Shown here in pieces: positions 1-5,580 of a DNA stretch of 7,812 nt (the first letter of the stretch is position 1; the number at the start of each line of letters is the position of its first letter). The translations under genes were made by a program, and so were the position numbers. Under the pieces are notes generated by a model. The model saw only the letters and a program-made list of their open reading frames with translations. It was not told where the DNA came from and made no database searches. The stretch is from Chloroflexota bacterium. GTDB lineage: Bacteria; Chloroflexota; Dehalococcoidia; Bin125. The stretch is from positions 1-7,812 of the forward strand of contig JAPPBK010000452.1 of the NCBI GenBank assembly GCA_026705105.1, given 5' to 3'.

Positions 1-444
1 CTTGACTCGTCCAACGTGCATCGGCTGCCGGAGGACGAATCGAACATCACCCAGATGGTGGACTTCCTGGTGCTGGTGGCCAACGGCATCCGCCAGGACG
101 GCAACACGACCACCGTCCAGGTCGAGGACACCTGGCGGGTCCAACGCCTGGACGGCCTGGAGCAGCCGGTTGTGCTCTGCGCGCCGCCCGGCTCGGTGGT
201 CGACGGACGTGAAGTGCGACGCCTGATGCGGCGCTCGTTGCGAGATGCGGAAGAGGCGATCGGCGACGCGGACGGCTTCCGCATTGCCACGATGATCACG
301 CTGGCGAGCAGCCTCGACCGCGAACTGGTCAGCACGGCGCTGAGAGGGATCGATCCGCTGCTGCTCGCCGGCTGGGACTACATGCCGCTGTTGGTCGACG
401 GCCAGGTCAGGCCGTTGTTGGAGCCGTCAGCGCCACTGGCCTGA
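1..444 (+). CDS. 3' end of an unrecognised protein gene (5' truncated by window edge)
   Basis: The frame is open from the first base and stops at TGA 442-444, so the gene begins upstream of the window; the GTG at 16 is probably internal. The visible 147 residues look like a soluble protein, with no transmembrane stretch or signal. There is a mixed alpha/beta pattern with a charged helix (REVRRLMRRSLRDAEEAIGD) and a hydrophobic end containing DPLLLAGWDYMPLLVDGQ. Codon positions are strongly G/C-biased in the third base, which supports real coding. I do not recognise the family and assign no function. It converges on the PEP-utilising gene, with repeat locus A lying between the two stop codons. 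Confidence 0.7.
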   Translation, partial: LDSSNVHRLPEDESNITQMVDFLVLVANGIRQDGNTTTVQVEDTWRVQRLDGLEQPVVLCAPPGSVVDGREVRRLMRRSLRDAEEAIGDADGFRIATMITLASSLDRELVSTALRGIDPLLLAGWDYMPLLVDGQVRPLLEPSAPLA

Positions 445-462
445 GCTTCGTTGCCGCGGCGT

Positions 463-571
463 GCCCCCCTCTGTCACTACGTGACATCTCCCCCCGCTTA
501 CGCGGGGGGAGAGGAAAGCACAAACTCTCCCCCCGCGTAAGCGGGGGGAGATGCCGAAGGCAGAGGGGGGC
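463..571. repeat. Palindromic repeat locus A (complete two-armed inverted copy)
   Basis: This is a near-perfect two-armed inverted repeat between two convergent genes. The outer arms 463-473 (GCCCCCCTCTG) and 561-571 are reverse complements at 11 of 11 positions. The inner arms 485-513 and 525-553 are reverse complements at 29 of 29. Each inner arm is itself a hairpin of the form CTCCCCCC-GC-loop-GC-GGGGGGAG. Between outer and inner arms the two sides differ: the left has the self-complementary TCACTACGTGA (474-484), the right has CCGAAGG (554-560). The centre 514-524 is unpaired A-rich sequence. It ends 3 bases from the stop codon of the minus-strand gene. It could act as a two-way transcription terminator, but no T-tract follows the stems, so that is inference. 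Confidence 0.93.
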
Positions 572-574
572 AAC

Positions 575-2680
575 TCAGGCGCGGTCGAGGATGGTGACTT
601 CTCCGTTGGAGCCGTCGACTCGCAGGGTATCTCCGCTGCGAATGATCTCGGTCGCCTTCTGCACGTTGACCACGGCGGGGATGCCGAACTCGCGAGCGAC
701 GATCGCGCCGTGACTGAGGACGCCGCCAATCTCGGTGACGACTGCGGCGGCAAGCGGGAACATCGGCGTCCAGCCGGGATCGGTGAAGCGGGCGACGAGG
801 ATCTGCCCCGACTGGATTTCGCGACCGACAGCCGGCGAATCGGCGACGTGGGCCACGCCCTCGGCGACTCCGGCCGAAGCGGCGATGCCGCGCAGCGCGC
901 TCGCTTGATCGCGCTCGGCCGCGTCGGCGGATTCCGTCGCGTCAGCTTCGTGAACGACTGCGTCGACGCTGACGCTGCGCAGCCCGATCACCTCGCCGCG
1001 CGGGTCGCGCAGCGGCGGCGCAGGAGACTGCCGCCACTCGGCGAACTGCGCGCGTCGCCGGCGGATGCGGCTGCGCATTCTCGCGCCCACCACCGGATCC
1101 TCGGAGCGCCGCGCCAGCGTCGCCATCTCCTCGAACAGCAGGTAGTAGATGTCATCTTCCTGGCTCAGCAGACCGGCCTCGATCCAGCGGGCCGTGAGCA
1201 TCTTCCAGAGCGTCCGCTGCTGCTGGGAAAGTTCGAGCAGCGTGAACTTGGGGTTTTCGCGCAGCGGCTGGAGTCGGCGCGCCTGGTGAATCTGGGCGCG
1301 GAACAGCGGCCAGCGCAGATATCCGAGTGGGTGACGGAACAGCTCATCCTTGATTTGCTGTTCCGCGTCGATTCGCGCCTGGCGCTGGCGGGCAACAGTA
1401 TCGTCGGCGCCGCCTTGCTCGGGATTGAGCACGTACTCGCGGAAGGTGTCGAGGATCAGCTCCGGCTGCTCGGCCCAGCGTGGTTCGGCGATCTCCAGTT
1501 CGCCGGCCGCCCGATGTCCGTACTCGTCGATGAAATCGTCAAGCTCATGCCGCAGCCAGATCAGCGACGCGGGCAGTTCGGCGGCGTGCAGCGACGGCCA
1601 GATCTCTTCGGCCCGTCTCGTCCGCACGAAGTCGACGGCGTCGGACTCTCGCGAGGCGCGCTCCGCGATTCGGCGCAGCGCGAGGTTGCCGTCCTGCGTG
1701 CGGATGCCGGGCACACCCTGTAGGACGGACAGCACCAGGTTGCGCTTCTCGATACCCAGCCAACGGTCGATGGCCCAGAGCAGCCCCTGCGCGGCCGCGT
1801 AGACCGCGCTCTGCGCGCGCATCAGGAAGACGACCTGCCGCTCGCTCTCGGCCGACGAGCGCGTGAGTTCTCGCAGGATGTCGCGGTCCGAGAGCTCCGA
1901 GGGATCGAGCGCCTTCAGCCGGTCGCGCTCGGCCTCGGCGATCGCCCGCTCCTGCGGCCAGCGCTTAGGCAGCGTGTCCTGGTCGCGCAACCAACGCAGC
2001 AGGAACGGCGCCTGGCGGACGAGCCGCGTCCAGCGGATGCGCGTCGCCCGGTCGCTGTCGCCGTCCTGTTCGACGGCCGCCGCCTCGGGTCCTCCGACCG
2101 CCTCGAGGAAGTGCGCCCCGGTCAGCCCGAAGCGCTGCTGGATGATCTCCAGCATCAGGCCGATGTTGAAGTAGACGTAGCCGTCGTACATCGCCACGAA
2201 GCGGCGGCCCTCGGTCCAGTCGCCCCAGGGCGTGTGGAACCCCTTGTCCAGCGAGTCGGCAATCACCGACCAGCTCAGCGGAGTCATCACGTTGGGCATG
2301 ATCTCGCCGGCGTTGGCGCGAGACCACCGGTCGAGCCGGTTGGGCGTCTGCGGCAGGCCGCGTCCGGGGCCGCCGCCCCAGGGCAGCGGCTCGTCGATCA
2401 GCCGGGCTTCGCTCGTCGCCGCGCCGCCCAGTCCGTCGGCCCGCCAGCGCAGCACCGACGGTCCCCCCAGCGAGCGTTCGGCATCGAGCAGACCGTCGCG
2501 AACCGCGCTGAGCGCGTCGGCCTCCGCGAACTCCGTGAGCCGGATCGGTCCGCGGCGCGGCAGCGAGACCGAGTGGGGAGACGCGCCCTCGAAGTCGATC
2601 CGCAGTGCGTTCAACTCGATCCCGCGCGGGTCTTCCGACCAGGCGAGTCCACCAACATGATCAACCAACGTTGCATTCAT
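575..2680 (-). CDS. PEP-utilising (phosphohistidine swivelling) domain protein lacking an ATP-grasp domain
   Basis: This protein has about 701 residues. The C-terminus carries the mobile phosphohistidine domain of the PEP synthase / pyruvate phosphate dikinase / rifampicin phosphotransferase superfamily. Its signature is GGVLSHGAIVAREFGIPAV, with the predicted phospho-accepting His encoded at 710-712, followed by the typical end GDTLRVDGSNGEV. The central part begins with NAGEIMPNVMTPLSWSVI, a segment typical of the middle domain of these enzymes, and continues as a long helical region. The first 110 or so residues do not resemble the ATP-grasp (PEP/pyruvate-binding) half, so phosphate must come from a separate partner, or the protein has another use. 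The start is uncertain. ATG at 2680 has no clear Shine-Dalgarno sequence, while an in-frame ATG at 2728 sits directly against the repeat-derived GGAGAGG. I prefer 2680. The natural stop lies just outside repeat A. It is divergent from the HypE-like gene. Confidence 0.85.
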   Translation of the reverse strand: MNATLVDHVGGLAWSEDPRGIELNALRIDFEGASPHSVSLPRRGPIRLTEFAEADALSAVRDGLLDAERSLGGPSVLRWRADGLGGAATSEARLIDEPLPWGGGPGRGLPQTPNRLDRWSRANAGEIMPNVMTPLSWSVIADSLDKGFHTPWGDWTEGRRFVAMYDGYVYFNIGLMLEIIQQRFGLTGAHFLEAVGGPEAAAVEQDGDSDRATRIRWTRLVRQAPFLLRWLRDQDTLPKRWPQERAIAEAERDRLKALDPSELSDRDILRELTRSSAESERQVVFLMRAQSAVYAAAQGLLWAIDRWLGIEKRNLVLSVLQGVPGIRTQDGNLALRRIAERASRESDAVDFVRTRRAEEIWPSLHAAELPASLIWLRHELDDFIDEYGHRAAGELEIAEPRWAEQPELILDTFREYVLNPEQGGADDTVARQRQARIDAEQQIKDELFRHPLGYLRWPLFRAQIHQARRLQPLRENPKFTLLELSQQQRTLWKMLTARWIEAGLLSQEDDIYYLLFEEMATLARRSEDPVVGARMRSRIRRRRAQFAEWRQSPAPPLRDPRGEVIGLRSVSVDAVVHEADATESADAAERDQASALRGIAASAGVAEGVAHVADSPAVGREIQSGQILVARFTDPGWTPMFPLAAAVVTEIGGVLSHGAIVAREFGIPAVVNVQKATEIIRSGDTLRVDGSNGEVTILDRA

Positions 2681-2728
2681 GCGCTCAGCATATGCAGATT
2701 GCAAAGCGTGCGGCGTTTGGGCGAGCAT

Positions 2729-2879
2729 CCTCTCCCCCCCGCTGACGGCGGGGGGAGATGCCGAAAGCCTGCCCCCGCGAAGGCGGGGGGCAGAGAGCGG
2801 CTCCGCTACCGCTACGTCGCGGCGTGCCCCCCTCTGTCCCTACGGGACATCTCCCCCCGCCTGACGGCGGGGGGAGAGG
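2729..2879. repeat. Palindromic repeat locus B (two outward-facing arms filling the divergent intergenic region)
   Basis: Two hairpin arms lie at the ends. The left one (2730-2760) has the core CTCCCCCCC-loop-GGGGGGAG and ends in GATG. The right one (2848-2879) has CTCCCCCCGCC-TGAC-GGCGGGGGGAG. Each is flanked inward by the secondary hairpin: GCCGAAAGCC on the left and TGTCCC-TAC-GGGACA (2835-2849) on the right. Between them is an additional hairpin, TGCCCCCGC-GAAG-GCGGGGGGCA (2770-2792), and then a short segment with AGCGGCTCCGCT. The right half shares GCGGCGTGCCCCCCTCTGTC with locus A (starting at 456 there), so the repeat unit extends left of the palindrome. The arms are ordered opposite to locus A. 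The copy fills nearly the whole gap between the two divergent genes. Confidence 0.9.
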
Positions 2880-2883
2880 GGAT

Positions 2884-2890
2884 AAGGTGA
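2884..2890 (+). promoter_or_regulatory. Ribosome binding site of the HypE-like gene
   Basis: AAGGTGA lies five bases before ATG 2896. It is the reason for choosing this start over the in-frame upstream codon at 2758, which lies inside repeat B and would give a low-complexity leader translated from the repeat. Confidence 0.7.
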
Positions 2891-2895
2891 GATTC

Positions 2896-4044
2896 ATGGC
2901 ATCCGAGGGTCTGGAGACAGGCAAGGCGCCGCCTGAAGTGCTGGCCGCACTGCAGGCGAGTGCCGATCGTGACGTGCTTCAGGGACCGGGCATCGGCCGC
3001 GACGCGGCAATTGTGCGCTGGGGGGATGAGGTGCTCGTGGCCACGTCCGATCCGATCACGTTCGTCGACGCTGACGCGGGCCGCCTGGCGCTGGCCGTCA
3101 ACTCGAACGACATCTTTGCCGTCGGCGCGGAGCCCCGCTGGCTGCTAGCAACGATCCTCGCGCCGCCCGGCACGAGCGCCGACGCACTGCAGGCGCTGTT
3201 GATCCAGTTGCAGGACGCCTGCGAAGACCAGCGCGTGGCGCTGGTTGGCGGTCACACCGAAGTCACCGATGCGGTCTCGCGCACTGTGGTCTCTTGCACG
3301 CTGATCGGCGGCGCGCCGTTCGGAGACATCATCCGCTCCGACGGTGCGCAGGATGGCGACCTGATCCTGCAGGCAGGTCCGGCGGCCGTGGAGGGAACCG
3401 CGATCCTTGGCCAACCGCATCTGCTGGAGCGCCCCGGCATCAGCATCGCCGCTCCGGCGCGGGCGCTGCGGGCGCTCGAAGGCGTGCACGCCATGCACGA
3501 CGTCACTGAGGGTGGGATCGCCACGGCGGCGCTCGAACTGGCCGAGGCCGCCGGTCTATCCCCCGAGTTGGTCTTCGAGGACATTGTCTGGCTGCCTGAG
3601 ACGCTGGCGGTCTGCGAGACGCGCCATCTTGATCCGTTGGGACTGCTCGGCTCGGGCACGCTGTTGGCTGCGGTCTCGCCCGATTCCGCCGATCGTGCGC
3701 TCGCTGAGTTGTCCAACGCCGGTGTGCACGCATCGATGATCGGACGGGTGCGCGCCGGGATACGCGCTACACTCAGTCACGGCGGACAGACAAGACCGCT
3801 TCCGAGCTTCGCACGAGATGAGGCGCTTCGAGCGCTAGACAACACAGAATCCCCACTCCCACCGTCGGGGGTGCTGCGGTACGAGAGTGAACGCTCCCTC
3901 CTCTTAGGGGAGCTGCCGAACGAGAATCACCGCTCCCGCCTCCTGGGGGAGCTGCCGAACGAGAATCACCGCTCCCCCCCCCTTGGGGGAGCTGCCGAAC
4001 GAGAATCACCGCTCCCCCCTTTGGGGGGAGCTGCCGAAGGCTGA
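2896..4044 (+). CDS. AIR-synthase-related, HypE-like protein with repeat-derived C-terminal tail
   Basis: This is a 382-residue member of the PurM/AIR synthase superfamily, whose members bind ATP at a dimer interface. The N-terminal AIRS domain (about 30-140) shows GIGRDAAIV, ATSDPITFVDAD, then AVNSNDIFAVGAEPRW and VGGHTEVT. A GDLILQAGPAAVEG linker follows. The C-terminal AIRS_C domain (about 160-295) shows AMHDVTEGGIATAALELAE and LDPLGLLGSGTLLA. This matches the layout of hydrogenase maturation factor HypE and its relatives. However, the C-terminal Cys-ending motif (PRIC) that HypE uses for carbamoyl transfer is absent, and no hyp or hydrogenase gene is nearby, so it is probably a HypE-like paralogue of unknown substrate. 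The native end seems to be near residue 317 (ARDEALRALDN). Residues 318-382 are translated repeat, with iterated GELPNENHRS, and the TGA stop lies inside the last repeat unit. It is the first gene of a likely operon with the MoxR ATPase. Confidence 0.87.
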   Translation: MASEGLETGKAPPEVLAALQASADRDVLQGPGIGRDAAIVRWGDEVLVATSDPITFVDADAGRLALAVNSNDIFAVGAEPRWLLATILAPPGTSADALQALLIQLQDACEDQRVALVGGHTEVTDAVSRTVVSCTLIGGAPFGDIIRSDGAQDGDLILQAGPAAVEGTAILGQPHLLERPGISIAAPARALRALEGVHAMHDVTEGGIATAALELAEAAGLSPELVFEDIVWLPETLAVCETRHLDPLGLLGSGTLLAAVSPDSADRALAELSNAGVHASMIGRVRAGIRATLSHGGQTRPLPSFARDEALRALDNTESPLPPSGVLRYESERSLLLGELPNENHRSRLLGELPNENHRSPPLGGAAERESPLPPLGGAAEG

Positions 4045-4051
4045 GGGGGGC
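3847..4051. repeat. Repeat locus C: tandem 39-40 bp array, translated
   Basis: Direct tandem array of a truncated form of the palindromic unit. Units begin at 3873 (degenerate), 3912, 3951, 3991 and 4030, with spacings of 39, 39, 40 and 39. A half unit precedes them (3847-3872), and the last (4030-4051) ends with the family terminus GAAGGCTGAGGGGGGC. The unit reads GCTGCCGAACGAGAATCACC followed by GCTCCC, a variable pyrimidine run and GGGGGA, so each unit keeps the CTCCC/GGGGAG hairpin. The period is a multiple of three except in the unit 3951-3990, where one additional base shifts the frame. It forms the 3' end of the HypE-like gene and ends 33 bases before the MoxR start codon. Confidence 0.93.
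3974..3982 (+). other. Nine-C homopolymer separating two reading frames
   Basis: Nine consecutive C residues sit in the one 40-bp unit of array C. Before the tract the HypE-like frame reads PNENHRS. After it the same frame reads LGGAAERESPL and ends at 4042-4044. In the neighbouring frame the sequence after the tract continues as GELPNENHRS and is open without a stop through the MoxR gene. Loss of one C would therefore join the two proteins. The tract is a candidate for slippage, and equally for a sequencing length error. Confidence 0.75.
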
Positions 4052-4074
4052 TCCCCAGCCAACAGGAAGCGGAC

Positions 4075-4079
4075 AGGAG
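4075..4079 (+). promoter_or_regulatory. Ribosome binding site of the MoxR-type ATPase gene
   Basis: AGGAG lies five bases before GTG 4085. It decides the start: the frame is open further upstream, to 3983 and beyond, but only through repeat sequence. Confidence 0.75.
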
Positions 4080-4084
4080 TCGAA

Positions 4085-5494
4085 GTGAGCGCAACAGCGA
4101 GCAAGCGGGCCGCCACCGTCGGACAGCTCAAGGATTCCGGCTATCAACCGCGAACCGTCAGGGAAGAGATTCGTGACAACCTGATCAAGCGGCTCGAAGC
4201 CGGCGGCCCGCTCTTTCCCGAAATCCACGGCTACGAAGACACCGTCGTCCCGGCCCTGGAGAACGCCCTGCTGGCCGAGCAGGACGTGATCTTCCTGGGC
4301 GAGCGTGGTCAGGCCAAGAGCCGCATGATCCGCGCCCTGACCGGGCTGCTCGATGATGAGATCCCGACCCTGGACGGCGTCGAGATCTCCGAGGAGCCGC
4401 TCGCGCCGATCTCGGTCGAAGGTAAGCAGAAGATCGAGGAGCTGGGCGACGACGCGCCGATTCGCTGGGTCCCGCGCGGCGACCGCTACGGCGAGAAGCT
4501 GGCCACGCCCGACATCACGATCGCCGACCTGATCGGCGAGGTCGACCCGATCAAGGTCGCCGAGGGCCGCTACCTGTCGGACGAACTGACCATCCACTTC
4601 GGCCTGATCCCGCGCACCAATCGCGGCATCTTCTGCATCAACGAGCTGCCCGACCTGGCCGAACGCATCCAGGTTGGCCTGCTCAACATCATGGAGGAGC
4701 GCGACGTCCAGATTCGCGGCTTCCGCGTGCGGCTGCCGCTCGACGTGCTGATCGTCGCCTCGGCCAACCCCGAGGACTACACCAACCGCGGCCGGATCAT
4801 CACGCCACTCAAGGACCGCTACGGAGCGCAGATCCGCACTCACTACCCGTCGGAGCTGGAGACCGAACTGGAAATCGTCTCGCAGGAGTCGGTGCCAATG
4901 GCCGCTCCCGGACGCAACCTGAACACGCCCGACTACATGGCCGAAATCGTGGCCGAAATCGTGCGGCTCGCCCGGCGCAGCCCCGACGTGGCCCAGCGCT
5001 CGGGCGTCTCGGTGCGCGCCTCGATCGCCGGTTACGAGACCCTGACCGCCAACGCCATGCGGCGCGCCATTCTCGCCGGCGAGGATCAGGTCGCCCCGCG
5101 CATCTGCGATCTCTGGCACCTCGCGCCAGCGTTGCAGGGCAAGATGGAGCTGGAGACGGTCGACGAAGGCGCGGACGAGAAGGTGATCGAGAAGCTGATC
5201 GCCGGAGCCATCGCCGTCGTCTTCGGCCGCTACTTCGAGCTCGGCGCGCTGGAGCCGGTGATCGCCGAGTTCAAATCGGGTATCGCGGTCGAGGTCGGCG
5301 AAGCGCTCAAGGCGGGCGACTACGCCTCGATCGTGGGCCGGATCGAAGGTCTCGACGAGGCGCTGCAGCCGCTCAACGTGGGCGAGGACGCCGCCTCGAT
5401 CGCCGCCGCCGTCGAGTTCCTGCTCGAAGGCCTGCACCTCAACAAGCGCCTCAACAAGGACGTGGTCGGGGGCAGCATCTTCTACCGCGCCTAG
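4085..5494 (+). CDS. MoxR-family / magnesium-chelatase-like AAA+ ATPase
   Basis: This is a 469-residue cytoplasmic AAA+ ATPase. Visible motifs are Walker A GERGQAKS (72-79, the MoxR form with AK instead of GK) and the Walker B region GIFCINELPDL (about 181-191), with Asn where the classical Asp stands before the catalytic Glu187. Next come LLNIMEERDVQIRGF, sensor 1 in VASANPEDYTNRGR (Asn228), a PLKDRYG segment with a candidate Arg finger (Arg245), and the sensor 2 region GVSVRASIAGYETL. A helical C-terminal part from about 365 to 469 follows. Family members of this type, often named sigma-54 interaction or Mg-chelatase-like proteins, work with vWA-domain partners in metal insertion or protein maturation. 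The partner gene follows 86 bases downstream. Translation starts at GTG with a good Shine-Dalgarno sequence. Length and motifs indicate an intact gene. Confidence 0.92.
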   Translation: MSATASKRAATVGQLKDSGYQPRTVREEIRDNLIKRLEAGGPLFPEIHGYEDTVVPALENALLAEQDVIFLGERGQAKSRMIRALTGLLDDEIPTLDGVEISEEPLAPISVEGKQKIEELGDDAPIRWVPRGDRYGEKLATPDITIADLIGEVDPIKVAEGRYLSDELTIHFGLIPRTNRGIFCINELPDLAERIQVGLLNIMEERDVQIRGFRVRLPLDVLIVASANPEDYTNRGRIITPLKDRYGAQIRTHYPSELETELEIVSQESVPMAAPGRNLNTPDYMAEIVAEIVRLARRSPDVAQRSGVSVRASIAGYETLTANAMRRAILAGEDQVAPRICDLWHLAPALQGKMELETVDEGADEKVIEKLIAGAIAVVFGRYFELGALEPVIAEFKSGIAVEVGEALKAGDYASIVGRIEGLDEALQPLNVGEDAASIAAAVEFLLEGLHLNKRLNKDVVGGSIFYRA

Positions 5495-5512
5495 ACTGCG
5501 TCCGACGCTCCC

Positions 5513-5559
5513 GCTCCCCCCGCCAACGCGGGGGGGAGATGCCGAAGGCAGAGGGGGGC
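5513..5559. repeat. Palindromic repeat locus D (single arm between MoxR and vWA genes)
   Basis: One arm: CTCCCCCCGC-CAAC-GCGGGGGGGAG, then ATG, the small hairpin TGCCGAAGGCA and the terminus GAGGGGGGC. It lies within the 86-base gap between the two operon genes, ahead of the Shine-Dalgarno sequence of the second. It could terminate transcription partially or protect an mRNA end, so lowering expression of the downstream gene; that is inference. Confidence 0.92.
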
Positions 5560-5567
5560 AATCCAGC

Positions 5568-5575
5568 AGAGGGAG
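5568..5575 (+). promoter_or_regulatory. Ribosome binding site of the vWA-partner gene
   Basis: AGAGGGAG lies five bases before ATG 5581. It is just outside repeat D, so this start is preferred over the ATG at 5539. That ATG is part of the repeat and has GGAG directly abutting it with no spacer. Confidence 0.75.
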
Positions 5576-5580
5576 TGCCC

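Noticed and set aside
463..571. Calling locus A a classical intrinsic terminator
   Set aside because: The stems are strong but no run of T follows on either strand, and the same unit occurs inside genes, so terminator function is left as a hypothesis.
551..1723. 390-codon plus-strand frame opposite the PEP-utilising gene
   Set aside because: It starts inside repeat A with the repeat-encoded MPKAEGG and has no domain, and the opposite strand carries the conserved family motifs.
2896..4044. Calling the AIR-synthase-like gene hypE
   Set aside because: The C-terminal Cys motif of HypE is absent and there are no hydrogenase maturation genes around it, so no gene symbol is given.
3847..4051. Possible CRISPR array
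   Set aside because: The 39-40 bp units abut one another with no unique spacers, and the unit is a truncated form of the palindromic repeat found elsewhere in the window.
5539..5580. Alternative start of the vWA-partner gene at ATG 5539
   Set aside because: This ATG is part of the repeat consensus GGAGATGCCGAAGGCAG with no room between GGAG and ATG; ATG 5581 has a well-spaced Shine-Dalgarno sequence and begins the family-typical RFRYSQWDGTQ.
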